A stretch of 35,810 nucleotides of DNA from positions 1 through 35,810 of the forward strand of contig JAUYKH010000010.1 in the NCBI GenBank assembly GCA_030700065.1, given 5' to 3'. A program made the position numbers and the translations under genes. This document shows, piece by piece, positions 14,558 to 20,780 of the stretch. Position 1 is the stretch's first letter. The number at the start of each line of letters is the position of its first letter. The stretch is from a bacterium. GTDB lineage: Bacteria; Patescibacteriota; Doudnabacteria; UBA920; 2-01-FULL-46-14. The notes below the pieces were generated by a model. That model did not search any database. It was not told where the DNA came from and was given only the letters and a program-made list of their open reading frames with translations.

Positions 14558-15450
14558 TGGCCAAAGTTCTTGTAACAGGTGGTGCTGGATTTATCGGTTC
14601 ACATTTGGTTGATCGACTGGTTGCTGACGGGCACGATGTTGTCGTTTTGGATAATTTGAGCACTGGCAAGAGAGAATATATAAACCAAGGGGCAAGGCTG
14701 GTTGAATGCGATATCGGAGATTACGAGGCCATTGCCGGCCAGTTTGACGGAGTTGAGGCCGTTTTTCACCTCGCGGCCAAGGCCCGTATTCAAGGTTCAA
14801 TATCCGATCCTCTGTTATACAACAAAACCAATATTACCGGGACATTGAATGTCTTGTGGGCGGCTAAAAACGCCGGAGTGAAGAAAGTCGTTTATTCGGC
14901 CTCATCGTCGGCCTATGGCGATCAAAAAGTTTTTCCCGTTCAAGAGAATTTTTTCTGCCGTCCGAAAACGCCGTACGGCTTGCAGAAAATGGTCGGTGAA
15001 GAATACTGCAGGATTTTTTCGGAGTTATATGATTTGCCAACCGTAGCGCTAAGGTACTTTAATGCCTACGGTCCCCGCCAAGTGATTGACGGTCCTTACC
15101 CGACTGTCATCGGGCTTTTTTTGGAGCAATCCAAAAATGGCAAACCCATGACAATAATCGGGGATGGCGAGCAGAGACGGGATTTTACCTACATATCCGA
15201 TGTGGTGGAGGCGAATATTCGCGCGTGGCAGAGCAATGTCGGCGGAGGGGAGTTGTTTAATATCGGCACCGGCCGCAACCATAGTATGAATGAAGTGGCC
15301 GCCATAATCGGCGGCCCGACCGTAAACATTCCGCTCCGGCCCGGAGAGGCCAGGATTTCTTTGGCCGATAACACCAAGGCCAAGCGTCTGCTTGGCTGGG
15401 AGCCGAAGGTTACGCTTCAAGAAGGGATTGCCAAATTAAAGGCAATTTAG
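14557..15450 (+). CDS. NAD-dependent sugar epimerase/dehydratase (SDR, GalE-like)
   Basis: An extended short-chain dehydrogenase acting on nucleotide sugars, probably a UDP-hexose 4-epimerase, which would fit beside the dehydrogenase. NAD-binding GGAGFIGSHL lies at 7-16. The Ser of SASSSAYG and Tyr140/Lys144 of YGLQK form the catalytic set. RYFNAYGPRQ and the GDGEQRRDFTYISDVVEA substrate region are characteristic. At 297 residues it is slightly short for GalE. Exact substrate cannot be read from the sequence. Confidence 0.9.
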   Translation: MAKVLVTGGAGFIGSHLVDRLVADGHDVVVLDNLSTGKREYINQGARLVECDIGDYEAIAGQFDGVEAVFHLAAKARIQGSISDPLLYNKTNITGTLNVLWAAKNAGVKKVVYSASSSAYGDQKVFPVQENFFCRPKTPYGLQKMVGEEYCRIFSELYDLPTVALRYFNAYGPRQVIDGPYPTVIGLFLEQSKNGKPMTIIGDGEQRRDFTYISDVVEANIRAWQSNVGGGELFNIGTGRNHSMNEVAAIIGGPTVNIPLRPGEARISLADNTKAKRLLGWEPKVTLQEGIAKLKAI

Positions 15451-15459
15451 CGCCTTGGC

Positions 15460-16575
15460 ATGCCAAACAAACGGATTCTAATTTTCAGCATTGCCTATCA
15501 CCCCATTGTTGGCGGGGCGGAAGTCGCGGTCAGGAATATCACTGACCGTTTATTGTCTTACGAATTTGATCTCATCTCTTGTCGGTTTGGAAATCACCCG
15601 CGGCAGGAAAAAATCGGGAATGTAAATGTTTATCGGGTTAGTTCGGGTAGCCGGATTGGTAAATATCTCTATCCCCTGTTTGCTTATCGTTTAGCGGCAG
15701 AGCTTCATCGTGAAAGGCCCTATGAGATCGTTTGGGCGATTATGGCGGCCTTCGCTTCCGGCGCGGCCATGCTGTTTTTGCGGAAGTTTCCGAAAGTGAA
15801 ATTTTTGCTGACTTTGCAGGAGGGCGATCCGATTGAATATATTCACGAGCGAGTGCGCTGGTTTAGTTCCGCTTGGCAAAAGATTTTCAAACGCGCCGAT
15901 TATATCCAGGCAATCAGCAATTTTCTGGCCGATTGGGCGAAAAAAGAAGGAGCGGTTTGTCCCGTTGAGGTCGTGCCGAATGGAGTAGACTTTAAAAATT
16001 TTCAATTTTCAATTTCTAATTTCCAATCAAAGTCCAAAGATCCAATTTACAAAATAATAACGACCTCGCGGTTGGTGCACAAAAACGGCATTGATATTCT
16101 GATCCGGGCCTGCGCCAAGTTACAAGTTACAAGTTACAAGTTACAAGTTTTTGGTTCCGGACCGGACGAAGCAAAACTGAAAAGTTTGGCCAAAGAATTG
16201 GACATTGCTGACTGTGTAGAATTTTTCGGACACGTCGAGCCGGATGATTTGCCGAAATATTATGCTGATGCTGATATTTTCGTGCGCCCCTCCCGTTCGG
16301 AGGGACTTGGCAACTCATTTCTTGAAGCCATGGCGGCAGGTGTGCCGGTGATTGGTACCCCTGTGGGCGGCATCCCCGATTTTTTGATCGATGGAGAGAC
16401 AGGATTGTTTTGCCGGCCGGAGGATCCAGAGGATTTGGCGGAAAAAATTCAACGGCTCACCGCGGATGAGCAACTGCAGCAAAAATTAATTACCAATGGC
16501 AGAAAATTAGTGGCAGAAAAATATGACTGGAATATTATCGTCGGCCGTATGAATAGTATTTTTCAAAAATTATGA
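15460..16575 (+). CDS. GT4-family glycosyltransferase (371 aa)
   Basis: GT-B fold sugar transferase. FSIAYHPIVGGAEVAVRNI is the N-terminal donor/acceptor loop, PNGVDF marks the domain boundary, and RPSRSEGLGNSFLEAMAAG carries the E-x7-E motif. Two oddities: the interdomain linker holds FQFSISNFQSKSK, from a repetitive AT-rich insert (16000-16043), and KLQVTSYKLQV is encoded by five CAAGTTA heptamers (16116-16150). Gain or loss of one heptamer would shift the frame. Its stop overlaps the next start (ATGA). Confidence 0.93.
   Translation: MPNKRILIFSIAYHPIVGGAEVAVRNITDRLLSYEFDLISCRFGNHPRQEKIGNVNVYRVSSGSRIGKYLYPLFAYRLAAELHRERPYEIVWAIMAAFASGAAMLFLRKFPKVKFLLTLQEGDPIEYIHERVRWFSSAWQKIFKRADYIQAISNFLADWAKKEGAVCPVEVVPNGVDFKNFQFSISNFQSKSKDPIYKIITTSRLVHKNGIDILIRACAKLQVTSYKLQVFGSGPDEAKLKSLAKELDIADCVEFFGHVEPDDLPKYYADADIFVRPSRSEGLGNSFLEAMAAGVPVIGTPVGGIPDFLIDGETGLFCRPEDPEDLAEKIQRLTADEQLQQKLITNGRKLVAEKYDWNIIVGRMNSIFQKL
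16000..16043 (+). repeat. AT-rich repetitive insert in the GT linker
   Basis: TTTTCAATTTTCAATTTC and following TTTCCAATC-type units encode FQFSISNFQSKSK between NGVDFKN and the first strand of the C-terminal domain, a place where GT4 enzymes normally have a short variable link. Confidence 0.5.
16116..16150 (+). repeat. Five tandem CAAGTTA heptamers inside a GT gene
   Basis: Copies begin at 16116, 16123, 16130, 16137 and 16144, the last ending in T rather than A. Seven is not a multiple of three, so slippage by one unit would break or restore the reading frame, as in known contingency loci. Confidence 0.8.
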
Positions 16576-17735
16576 AAATTCTCATCGCCGCGGGCATTTT
16601 CCCGCCGGAGACGGGCGGGCCGGCGACCTACACCAAACTTTTGGCGGAAGAACTGGTCCGTCGCGGACATGACGTAACCGTAACAACCTATTCGAATTAT
16701 TCAAAATTTGATGGGGATTCGGGTTTTAAAATAGCCAGAGTCAAACGCTCATTTTTCAAACCCCTGCATTACTATCGCTATTACCGAGCAGTAAAAAAGT
16801 TTGGCAAAGAGGCGGAAGTTATTTTTTTGCAAGACATGGTCTCGGCCGGTTATCCGGCGTCATTGGCCACCAAGGTTTTGGGCAAGCCATATGTCGTAAA
16901 AGTCACGGGAGATTACTCATGGGAACGGGCCTACGCCGAGGGACTTACCAAACTTGCAACCGATGATTTCCAAAAACTTTTGGTTTACCCGAAAAAAATC
17001 AGTAAAATTCGCGATGTTCAAATCCGTGTCTGCAAAGACGCGCGGATTGTAATCACGCCTGCCGAATATCTCAAAATCATCGTGGCTGGTTGGGGTGTTA
17101 AACCAGAGCGAATTCGGGTGGTTTATAATAGTATTAAGATGACCGAAATGCCGGATCGGGTGGAACTGCGCAGGCGGTTAAATTTGGAAGGAACAGTTTT
17201 GGTAAGCGCCGGCCGACTGGTCAAATTGAGACGGTTTGACAGGTTGATTGAACTTATGCCGGAGATAGTAAAAAAGGTTCCAAATGCCAAATTGGTCATT
17301 GTCGGTGGAGGACCTGAATATGCGGCGAGTCTAATGCAAATGGTCGCACAAAGAGGGCTGACGAGCGCGGTAACGTTCACCGGTAAAATTGATCCGCTGA
17401 ACGTGCGAGAATATGTCGCCGCTTCAGACTTGGTAATCGTCAATTCCATTCAGGAAGGATTGTCGCATTTGATTCTCGAAGCGCTCGCCTGCGGTACGCC
17501 AGTGGTGGCGACAGATGTCGGCGGGACCCCGGAAATCATTCAGCATGAAGAAACAGGGTTGCTTTTTCCGCCCGAGGATGAGAACAAGCTGCTAGCGTCC
17601 ATATTCCGAGTACTTTTCGATGAGGGATTGCGGCAGCGCCTGCAAACTGCGGGAAAGGCATTGATTGAAACTAAATTTTCCATGGCAAAAATGGTCGATG
17701 AGACATTGAATATTTTAGAGAGGGCAAAGGCATGA
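16572..17735 (+). CDS. GT4-family glycosyltransferase (387 aa)
   Basis: GT-B fold. The start region AAGIFPPETGGPATYTKLLAEELVRRGHDV is the classic GT4 opening, VSAGRLVKLRRFDRLIE starts the donor-binding domain, and SIQEGLSHLILEALACGTPVVATDVGG contains E-x7-E and the nucleotide-binding loop. VKVTGDYSWERAYAEG is typical of the subgroup that adds early sugars to lipid carriers or polysaccharide repeats. No repeat insertion interrupts its linker, unlike its two operon neighbours. Overlaps both neighbours by four bases. Confidence 0.93.
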   Translation: MKILIAAGIFPPETGGPATYTKLLAEELVRRGHDVTVTTYSNYSKFDGDSGFKIARVKRSFFKPLHYYRYYRAVKKFGKEAEVIFLQDMVSAGYPASLATKVLGKPYVVKVTGDYSWERAYAEGLTKLATDDFQKLLVYPKKISKIRDVQIRVCKDARIVITPAEYLKIIVAGWGVKPERIRVVYNSIKMTEMPDRVELRRRLNLEGTVLVSAGRLVKLRRFDRLIELMPEIVKKVPNAKLVIVGGGPEYAASLMQMVAQRGLTSAVTFTGKIDPLNVREYVAASDLVIVNSIQEGLSHLILEALACGTPVVATDVGGTPEIIQHEETGLLFPPEDENKLLASIFRVLFDEGLRQRLQTAGKALIETKFSMAKMVDETLNILERAKA

Positions 17736-18886
17736 GAGTTCTAATGACCGGCTTGGACAAGGGTCTCTTCGGCGGGGGTGTGTCCGGTGATGTGGTAGAG
17801 CGCCATCGAAAATACGCTGATTTGGCCGGGCATTTGGATATTATTGTTTTTGCTGGCGATAATTATCAAGAGAAGCAGTGGGCATCAAACTTGCGCGTTT
17901 TTCCAACAAGAACGAATAAATTTTCTCATTTTGCTCGCGCTGTGGAGATGGCTTCCACTTTGCAGGAACAGGAACCTTATGATTTGATTGTGACTCAGGA
18001 TTTTACCGCGCCGGTCGGAATGCGATTAAAGAGGAAGTATGGCCTACCATGGATCGTAAATACCCACAGTATGTTTTTTAGCTGGAATTGGCTGGGTTTC
18101 AACCCGCTTTCCTGGTATTTGTTTTTTTTAATCAAACGTGCGATAAAGCAGGCAGACGGTTTTCGAGTAAATAATGAGGAGATTAGGGACAAATTGATCG
18201 ATTGGGGAATTGAGAAGCCGATCTTGGTTCAGCCGACACCGATAGATGTAACAAAATTCAAAAGTCTCTCTCATGTCATTCCCGCCATGCCTACCGGCAG
18301 GCAGGCGGAAGCGGGAATCCAGCAGTCCCGTCTGGATCCTCGGGTCAAGCCCGAGGATGACAAGTCAGTTATTCTCTTTGTTGGCAGGCTCTCTCCGGAA
18401 AAGAATGTGGCTATGTTGATTCGGGCGGTTAAAAATCTCAAAGAAGACTTCGAGCTATGGATTGTCGGGAAAGGACCCGAAGAGGCAAACTTGAAAAGAC
18501 TTGCAGGAAACGATGAACGAATACGATTCTTGGGGCCAAAAACAATTGACGAATTGCCTGTGATTTTTCAATCAGCCGATATTTTTGCGCTCCCTTCCAA
18601 TACAGAAAGCTTTGGGCAAGTGCTCCTGCAGGCCGCCGCCGCTGGCTGCGCGATCATCGCGACCGCAACCCCGGGAGCAAGGAGCGTTTTAAGCAACGAA
18701 AAATACGGGTTACTTATCCCAGTAGGATTCCAGCGACATTTGGAGGCGGCCCTAAAAAATTTGATCAGCAAAACCTTCGAGCGTGAATATTGGGCTACGC
18801 AGGCTCAAATTCTTGTTGCTCAATACGACCCGCAAAAGGGATTTAACAATACCATCGCATTTTGGAAAAAAATCGTAAAAGGGTGA
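17732..18886 (+). CDS. GT4-family glycosyltransferase with palindromic insert (384 aa)
   Basis: GT-B fold; ILFVGRLSPEKNVAMLIRAV opens the C-terminal domain and PSNTESFGQVLLQAAAAG is the E-x7 region, with Gln in place of the second Glu. Between VTKFKSL and SVILFVG lies SHVIPAMPTGRQAEAGIQQS and RLDPRVKPEDD, encoded by 18270-18363, a palindromic element read in frame. It is the last gene of its operon, followed by the terminator at 18888. Confidence 0.92.
   Translation: MRVLMTGLDKGLFGGGVSGDVVERHRKYADLAGHLDIIVFAGDNYQEKQWASNLRVFPTRTNKFSHFARAVEMASTLQEQEPYDLIVTQDFTAPVGMRLKRKYGLPWIVNTHSMFFSWNWLGFNPLSWYLFFLIKRAIKQADGFRVNNEEIRDKLIDWGIEKPILVQPTPIDVTKFKSLSHVIPAMPTGRQAEAGIQQSRLDPRVKPEDDKSVILFVGRLSPEKNVAMLIRAVKNLKEDFELWIVGKGPEEANLKRLAGNDERIRFLGPKTIDELPVIFQSADIFALPSNTESFGQVLLQAAAAGCAIIATATPGARSVLSNEKYGLLIPVGFQRHLEAALKNLISKTFEREYWATQAQILVAQYDPQKGFNNTIAFWKKIVKG
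18270..18363 (+). repeat. In-frame palindromic element in the GT linker
   Basis: ATTCCCGC (18278-18285) pairs with GCGGGAAT (18311-18318), and ATCCTCGGG (18336-18344) with CCCGAGGAT (18350-18358). Its ends match, reversed, the hairpin at 1452-1478. The peptide SRLDPRVKPEDD is a hallmark of such inserts in Patescibacteria and alphaproteobacteria. Confidence 0.8.
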
Positions 18887-18887
18887 C

Positions 18888-18912
18888 AAAAGGCCTTATT
18901 TGAGCCTTTTTT
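18888..18912 (+). terminator. Rho-independent terminator
   Basis: AAAAGGC pairs with GCCTTTT around nine bases and continues into a T-run. It separates the glycan operon from the retroelement. Confidence 0.7.
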
Positions 18913-18942
18913 CAAGGATAAATCATTTAAGCCGTTCGGGCA

Positions 18943-18971
18943 TTGATTCTTTTGTGTATTTGTGCTAGAGT
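18943..18971 (+). promoter_or_regulatory. Promoter of the DGR target gene
   Basis: TTGATT (18943-18948), 17 bases, and TGC-TAGAGT, an extended -10 (18963-18971). AGAGGAGGT at 19016-19024 is a near-perfect ribosome site five bases before ATG 19030, so the target is set up for strong translation. Confidence 0.6.
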
Positions 18972-19029
18972 GTAATGTAATCCATTCTGGGTTACGTATT
19001 TTCAATTTCAATTTAAGAGGAGGTGTGTC

Positions 19030-19893
19030 ATGCCAACAGACATGGTGCGTCAACAGGAAGAAGGGTTCGGCCACGATTATGGGCTGATCCACGAGATGAT
19101 CGTCACCGGGCGAAAGGTCGGCGCTGGGCAGGGATTCTACTCTGCCTTGGCACACAACGAAGAGTTGTTTGCTAGGGTTGTGGAGTTTGTCAGAAACGGC
19201 GGAAATGTGACTGCCAATGCGGAAGCTACCGTTTCTTCAAGGCCAGTTCTTGCCCACGAAGTTGAGCATCTGATTTCGGGGATGTTCATTCCGGCTGACA
19301 AACAGCTTGGGCTTGTCAGGGAGCGTAATGTCGAGCGGCGCTGGGGTTTTACTGAGGAAGATTTTACCAAGCTCGGGCCGGCGCCGGTATGGCCAAGCGG
19401 TAAGATTTCCGCGGTCATTCTTGAAGTAAGCCTCGACACCATCGAGAAGACCCTTGAGGAAGCCTGGCTCTTCGCGCACTCTGCACAGGTTGATAACTGG
19501 CGCTGGGAAGAGGTAAAGTCCGACCCTGGGCATTTGCGTTTGTTTCCCGGGATCGAGCACAAGCGTGGCCTGGTCTGGCGCGTGGTTGACCTGGCGGCCA
19601 ATTGGGACAAAAAAGACGGGATCCGCCCCAAGGATGTCCGCAATACTGAAAAGTCCCCGCATTCGGCCGTCCTCTGGGCCGCCTCGTACTTCCCAAAGTG
19701 GATCCAAGCCATGGACGGGACCATTGTTCCTTATGTCTGGATTCCAGGCTACGAGCTTAGTGTCTCCGGTAGCGAGCCTTGGTCGCGCGTGCCGAACTTG
19801 CACTTCGATCGCGTTGCTCGGCGGATCGGGCTCGATGCCGATGGCTACGGCCTTCGCTACGGCTACTATGCTGTGCCGGAGTTTCGGGAGTAA
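19030..19893 (+). CDS. DGR target protein with C-terminal variable region (287 aa)
   Basis: The protein diversified by the retroelement. Residues about 243-287 are encoded by the variable repeat; compared with the template, 15 residues of the 43-residue core differ, all through substitutions at template adenines, mostly at Asn codons. The constant part (1-242) is soluble, with no signal peptide or membrane helix, and includes LAHEVEHLISGMFIPADKQL, VERRWGFTEEDF and VILEVSLDTIEKTLEEAWLF. I do not recognise its family. The C-terminus, ending GYYAVPEFRE, lacks the GFR-type ending of common C-type-lectin targets, so the binding fold may differ; that is inference. Strong promoter, ribosome site and terminator make it a single-gene unit. 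Confidence 0.85.
   Translation: MPTDMVRQQEEGFGHDYGLIHEMIVTGRKVGAGQGFYSALAHNEELFARVVEFVRNGGNVTANAEATVSSRPVLAHEVEHLISGMFIPADKQLGLVRERNVERRWGFTEEDFTKLGPAPVWPSGKISAVILEVSLDTIEKTLEEAWLFAHSAQVDNWRWEEVKSDPGHLRLFPGIEHKRGLVWRVVDLAANWDKKDGIRPKDVRNTEKSPHSAVLWAASYFPKWIQAMDGTIVPYVWIPGYELSVSGSEPWSRVPNLHFDRVARRIGLDADGYGLRYGYYAVPEFRE
19755..19890 (+). repeat. Variable repeat (VR) of the DGR
   Basis: Aligns without gaps to 20221-20356 (offset 466). In the 130-base core (19761-19890) 109 positions match and 21 differ; all 21 lie where the template has A (13 to G, 4 to C, 4 to T), while none of the 94 non-A template positions differs. The six bases at 19755-19760 also fit the rule (four more A changes, no other change), so the true 5' border may be 19755. 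The 3' end is the last codon before the stop, with a GC-rich conserved run as expected for the initiation site of mutagenic homing. Confidence 0.97.
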
Positions 19894-19919
19894 TAGACCT
19901 CGGACTTTGGCTGTTTGGA

Positions 19920-19968
19920 ACTTGGAAGATCTAGGGTTTTTGACCCTCGGTCTTCCAAGTCCTTTTTT
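19920..19968 (+). terminator. Terminator hairpin just after the VR
   Basis: ACTTGGAAGA (19920-19929) pairs with TCTTCCAAGT (19951-19960) and AGGGT with ACCCT inside, then CCTTTTTT. It ends the target mRNA. A hairpin or cruciform soon after the VR also promotes retrohoming in the studied Bordetella phage DGR, so a double role is possible; here it begins 29 bases after the VR. Confidence 0.8.
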
Positions 19969-19975
19969 ATTTGTC

Positions 19976-19981
19976 TATAAT
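19976..19981 (+). promoter_or_regulatory. Possible -10 box for the TR transcript
   Basis: TATAAT directly after the target terminator. The -35 region (TTCCAA, 19953-19958) is poor. It is the best-placed start for an RNA carrying the template repeat 240 bases downstream. Confidence 0.3.
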
Positions 19982-20220
19982 CACTGCAAGAGAGAATAGG
20001 TTTATGAATCCCGATGGAATGATCCGCGGATCACCGAAATCTCGTCTGCCTAGCAATACAACCGCCGGAGTTTTGTCATCTACTAGATGACAAAAGCGTG
20101 TGGTGCGATTGGTGGAGTACTCCGTGTCTTTGTTTTGGGATGAAGTTTTAAACTTGCATCCTGCATAAAATACAGGGAATGGGTGTGCCTATTTCCAGTG
20201 ACTTCTGGAAGGACAAAGAT
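19982..20220 (+). ncRNA. Upstream part of the DGR template RNA region
   Basis: No gene is supported here. It holds three dyads: TGATCCGCGGATCA (20020-20033), the 25-base palindrome 20071-20095, and TTCCAG-TGACTT-CTGGAA (20193-20210) ending ten bases before the TR. Such structure fits a folded template RNA that binds RT and Avd, but transcription is not shown. Confidence 0.4.
20071..20095. repeat. 25-base near-perfect palindrome between VR and TR
   Basis: TTTTGTCATCTA, one C, then TAGATGACAAAA: twelve-base arms that are exact reverse complements. With a one-base spacer it suits a protein-binding operator or DNA cruciform better than an RNA hairpin, though an RNA stem with a small loop is possible. 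Confidence 0.75.
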
Positions 20221-20356
20221 ACAAAATGTCTCCGGTAACAAGCCTTGGTCGAACGTGCCGAACTTGAACTTCAATCGCGATAATCGGCAAATCAAGCTCA
20301 ATGCCAATGACTACGGCAATCGCAACGGCAACTATGCTGTGCCGGAGTTTCGGGAA
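20221..20356 (+). repeat. Template repeat (TR) of the DGR
   Basis: The invariant donor copy of the VR. The 130-base core 20227-20356 contains 36 adenines, 21 of which are changed in the VR. Conceptual translation is Asn-rich (AAC/AAT at most variable positions), the known TR design that lets A-to-N mutation reach many residues while avoiding stops. It is in the same orientation as the VR and lies upstream of RT. Although an open frame runs through it, it is a template, not a gene. Confidence 0.97.
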
Positions 20357-20367
20357 TATCCACCGAA

Positions 20368-20398
20368 AAACCTCGTCCCCAAAACCAGGGCGAGGTTT
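20368..20398 (-). terminator. Hairpin between TR and avd
   Basis: AAACCTCG pairs with CGAGGTTT and CCC with GGG around CAAAACCA (one bulged T). Read on the minus strand it follows the avd stop and runs into TTTTT, so it is a likely avd terminator. Read on the plus strand it is a stem 12 bases after the TR. Confidence 0.6.
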
Positions 20399-20399
20399 G

Positions 20400-20780
20400 C
20401 TAAGATATGGATTTTATCCAGCCGCCAAGCATTTTGCCTATCGTATGGAGTTTGGATTGAATTTCCAAATATGACTCATTGGACAGGCAATCACAGTCTT
20501 TGCTTAATCGGATAAGAATTCGTAGCGAGTCTAGTTTAACACTGGCTTCCCGCAACTTTTCAACTTTGATATTTTGATTAGAATGAGATGATGCGGTCAG
20601 GGTTAATTCAAATAGTGAAAGTAGGGTACTTGAGCAAGTTTGCCCTAAGCTATAGCGTTGAGATTTTGGAAAACGCAAATTTATTTTGTGCCAAATGCGA
20701 TAAGTTTCATATAGTGCATGGACAATAGGAATGTCAACAATCCCAAAACCATGAGGGGGGGGGGTTAGAGGCCGAGTAAG
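20400..20780 (-). CDS. avd: DGR accessory variability determinant (Avd), start disrupted
   Basis: Avd is a small four-helix-bundle protein, pentameric in the Bordetella phage system, that binds RT and is needed for retrohoming. Reading minus from 20741: DIPIVHALYETYRIWHKI, FPKSQRYSLGQ, EKLREASVKLDSLRILIRLS and IGKMLGGWIKS match the family throughout, ending in the hallmark GGWIKS. The frame is open from 20780 but has no ATG, GTG or TTG before the conserved N-terminus; the first such codon (TTG near 20678) would remove helix 1. ATT at 20741 could start a 113-residue form. ATG at 20784 would be in frame only if the G10 tract were G9 (or G12), giving 127 residues. It is antisense to the RT, which is unusual. 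Confidence 0.85.
   Translation of the reverse strand, partial: LTRPLTPPPHGFGIVDIPIVHALYETYRIWHKINLRFPKSQRYSLGQTCSSTLLSLFELTLTASSHSNQNIKVEKLREASVKLDSLRILIRLSKDCDCLSNESYLEIQSKLHTIGKMLGGWIKSIS
20686..20715 (+). promoter_or_regulatory. Candidate RT promoter inside avd
   Basis: TTGTGC (20686-20691), 18 bases, TATAGT (20710-20715). A transcript starting near 20722 would place ATG 20751 about 30 bases in, which supports 20751 as the RT start once the frame is corrected. Confidence 0.4.
20755..20764. repeat. G10 homopolymer within the 5' ends of RT and avd
   Basis: Ten consecutive G. On the plus strand it follows ATGA at 20751; at G10 that ATG reads MRGGG then stops, at G9 it enters the RT frame. 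On the minus strand ATG 20784 reads MTYSASNPPP and stops soon at G10, but enters the avd frame at G9. It is the longest homopolymer of G or C I see in the window. Confidence 0.9.

Noticed and set aside
16116-16150. CRISPR-like direct repeats
   Set aside because: The units are seven bases, contiguous and without spacers. No CRISPR array or cas gene is seen anywhere in the window.
19137-19724. Minus-strand frame (195 codons) opposite the DGR target
   Set aside because: The plus gene has promoter, ribosome site and VR; the antisense frame is a by-product of codon usage.
19030-19893. Formylglycine-generating enzyme or C-type-lectin annotation for the DGR target
   Set aside because: Expected from other DGR targets, but the characteristic GGSW and GFR motifs are absent; left as unknown family.
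20183-20515. Open frame running through the template repeat
   Set aside because: It is open because the TR keeps the VR reading frame; there is no ribosome site, and the flanks bear no relation to the target protein. The TR is a template RNA, not a gene.
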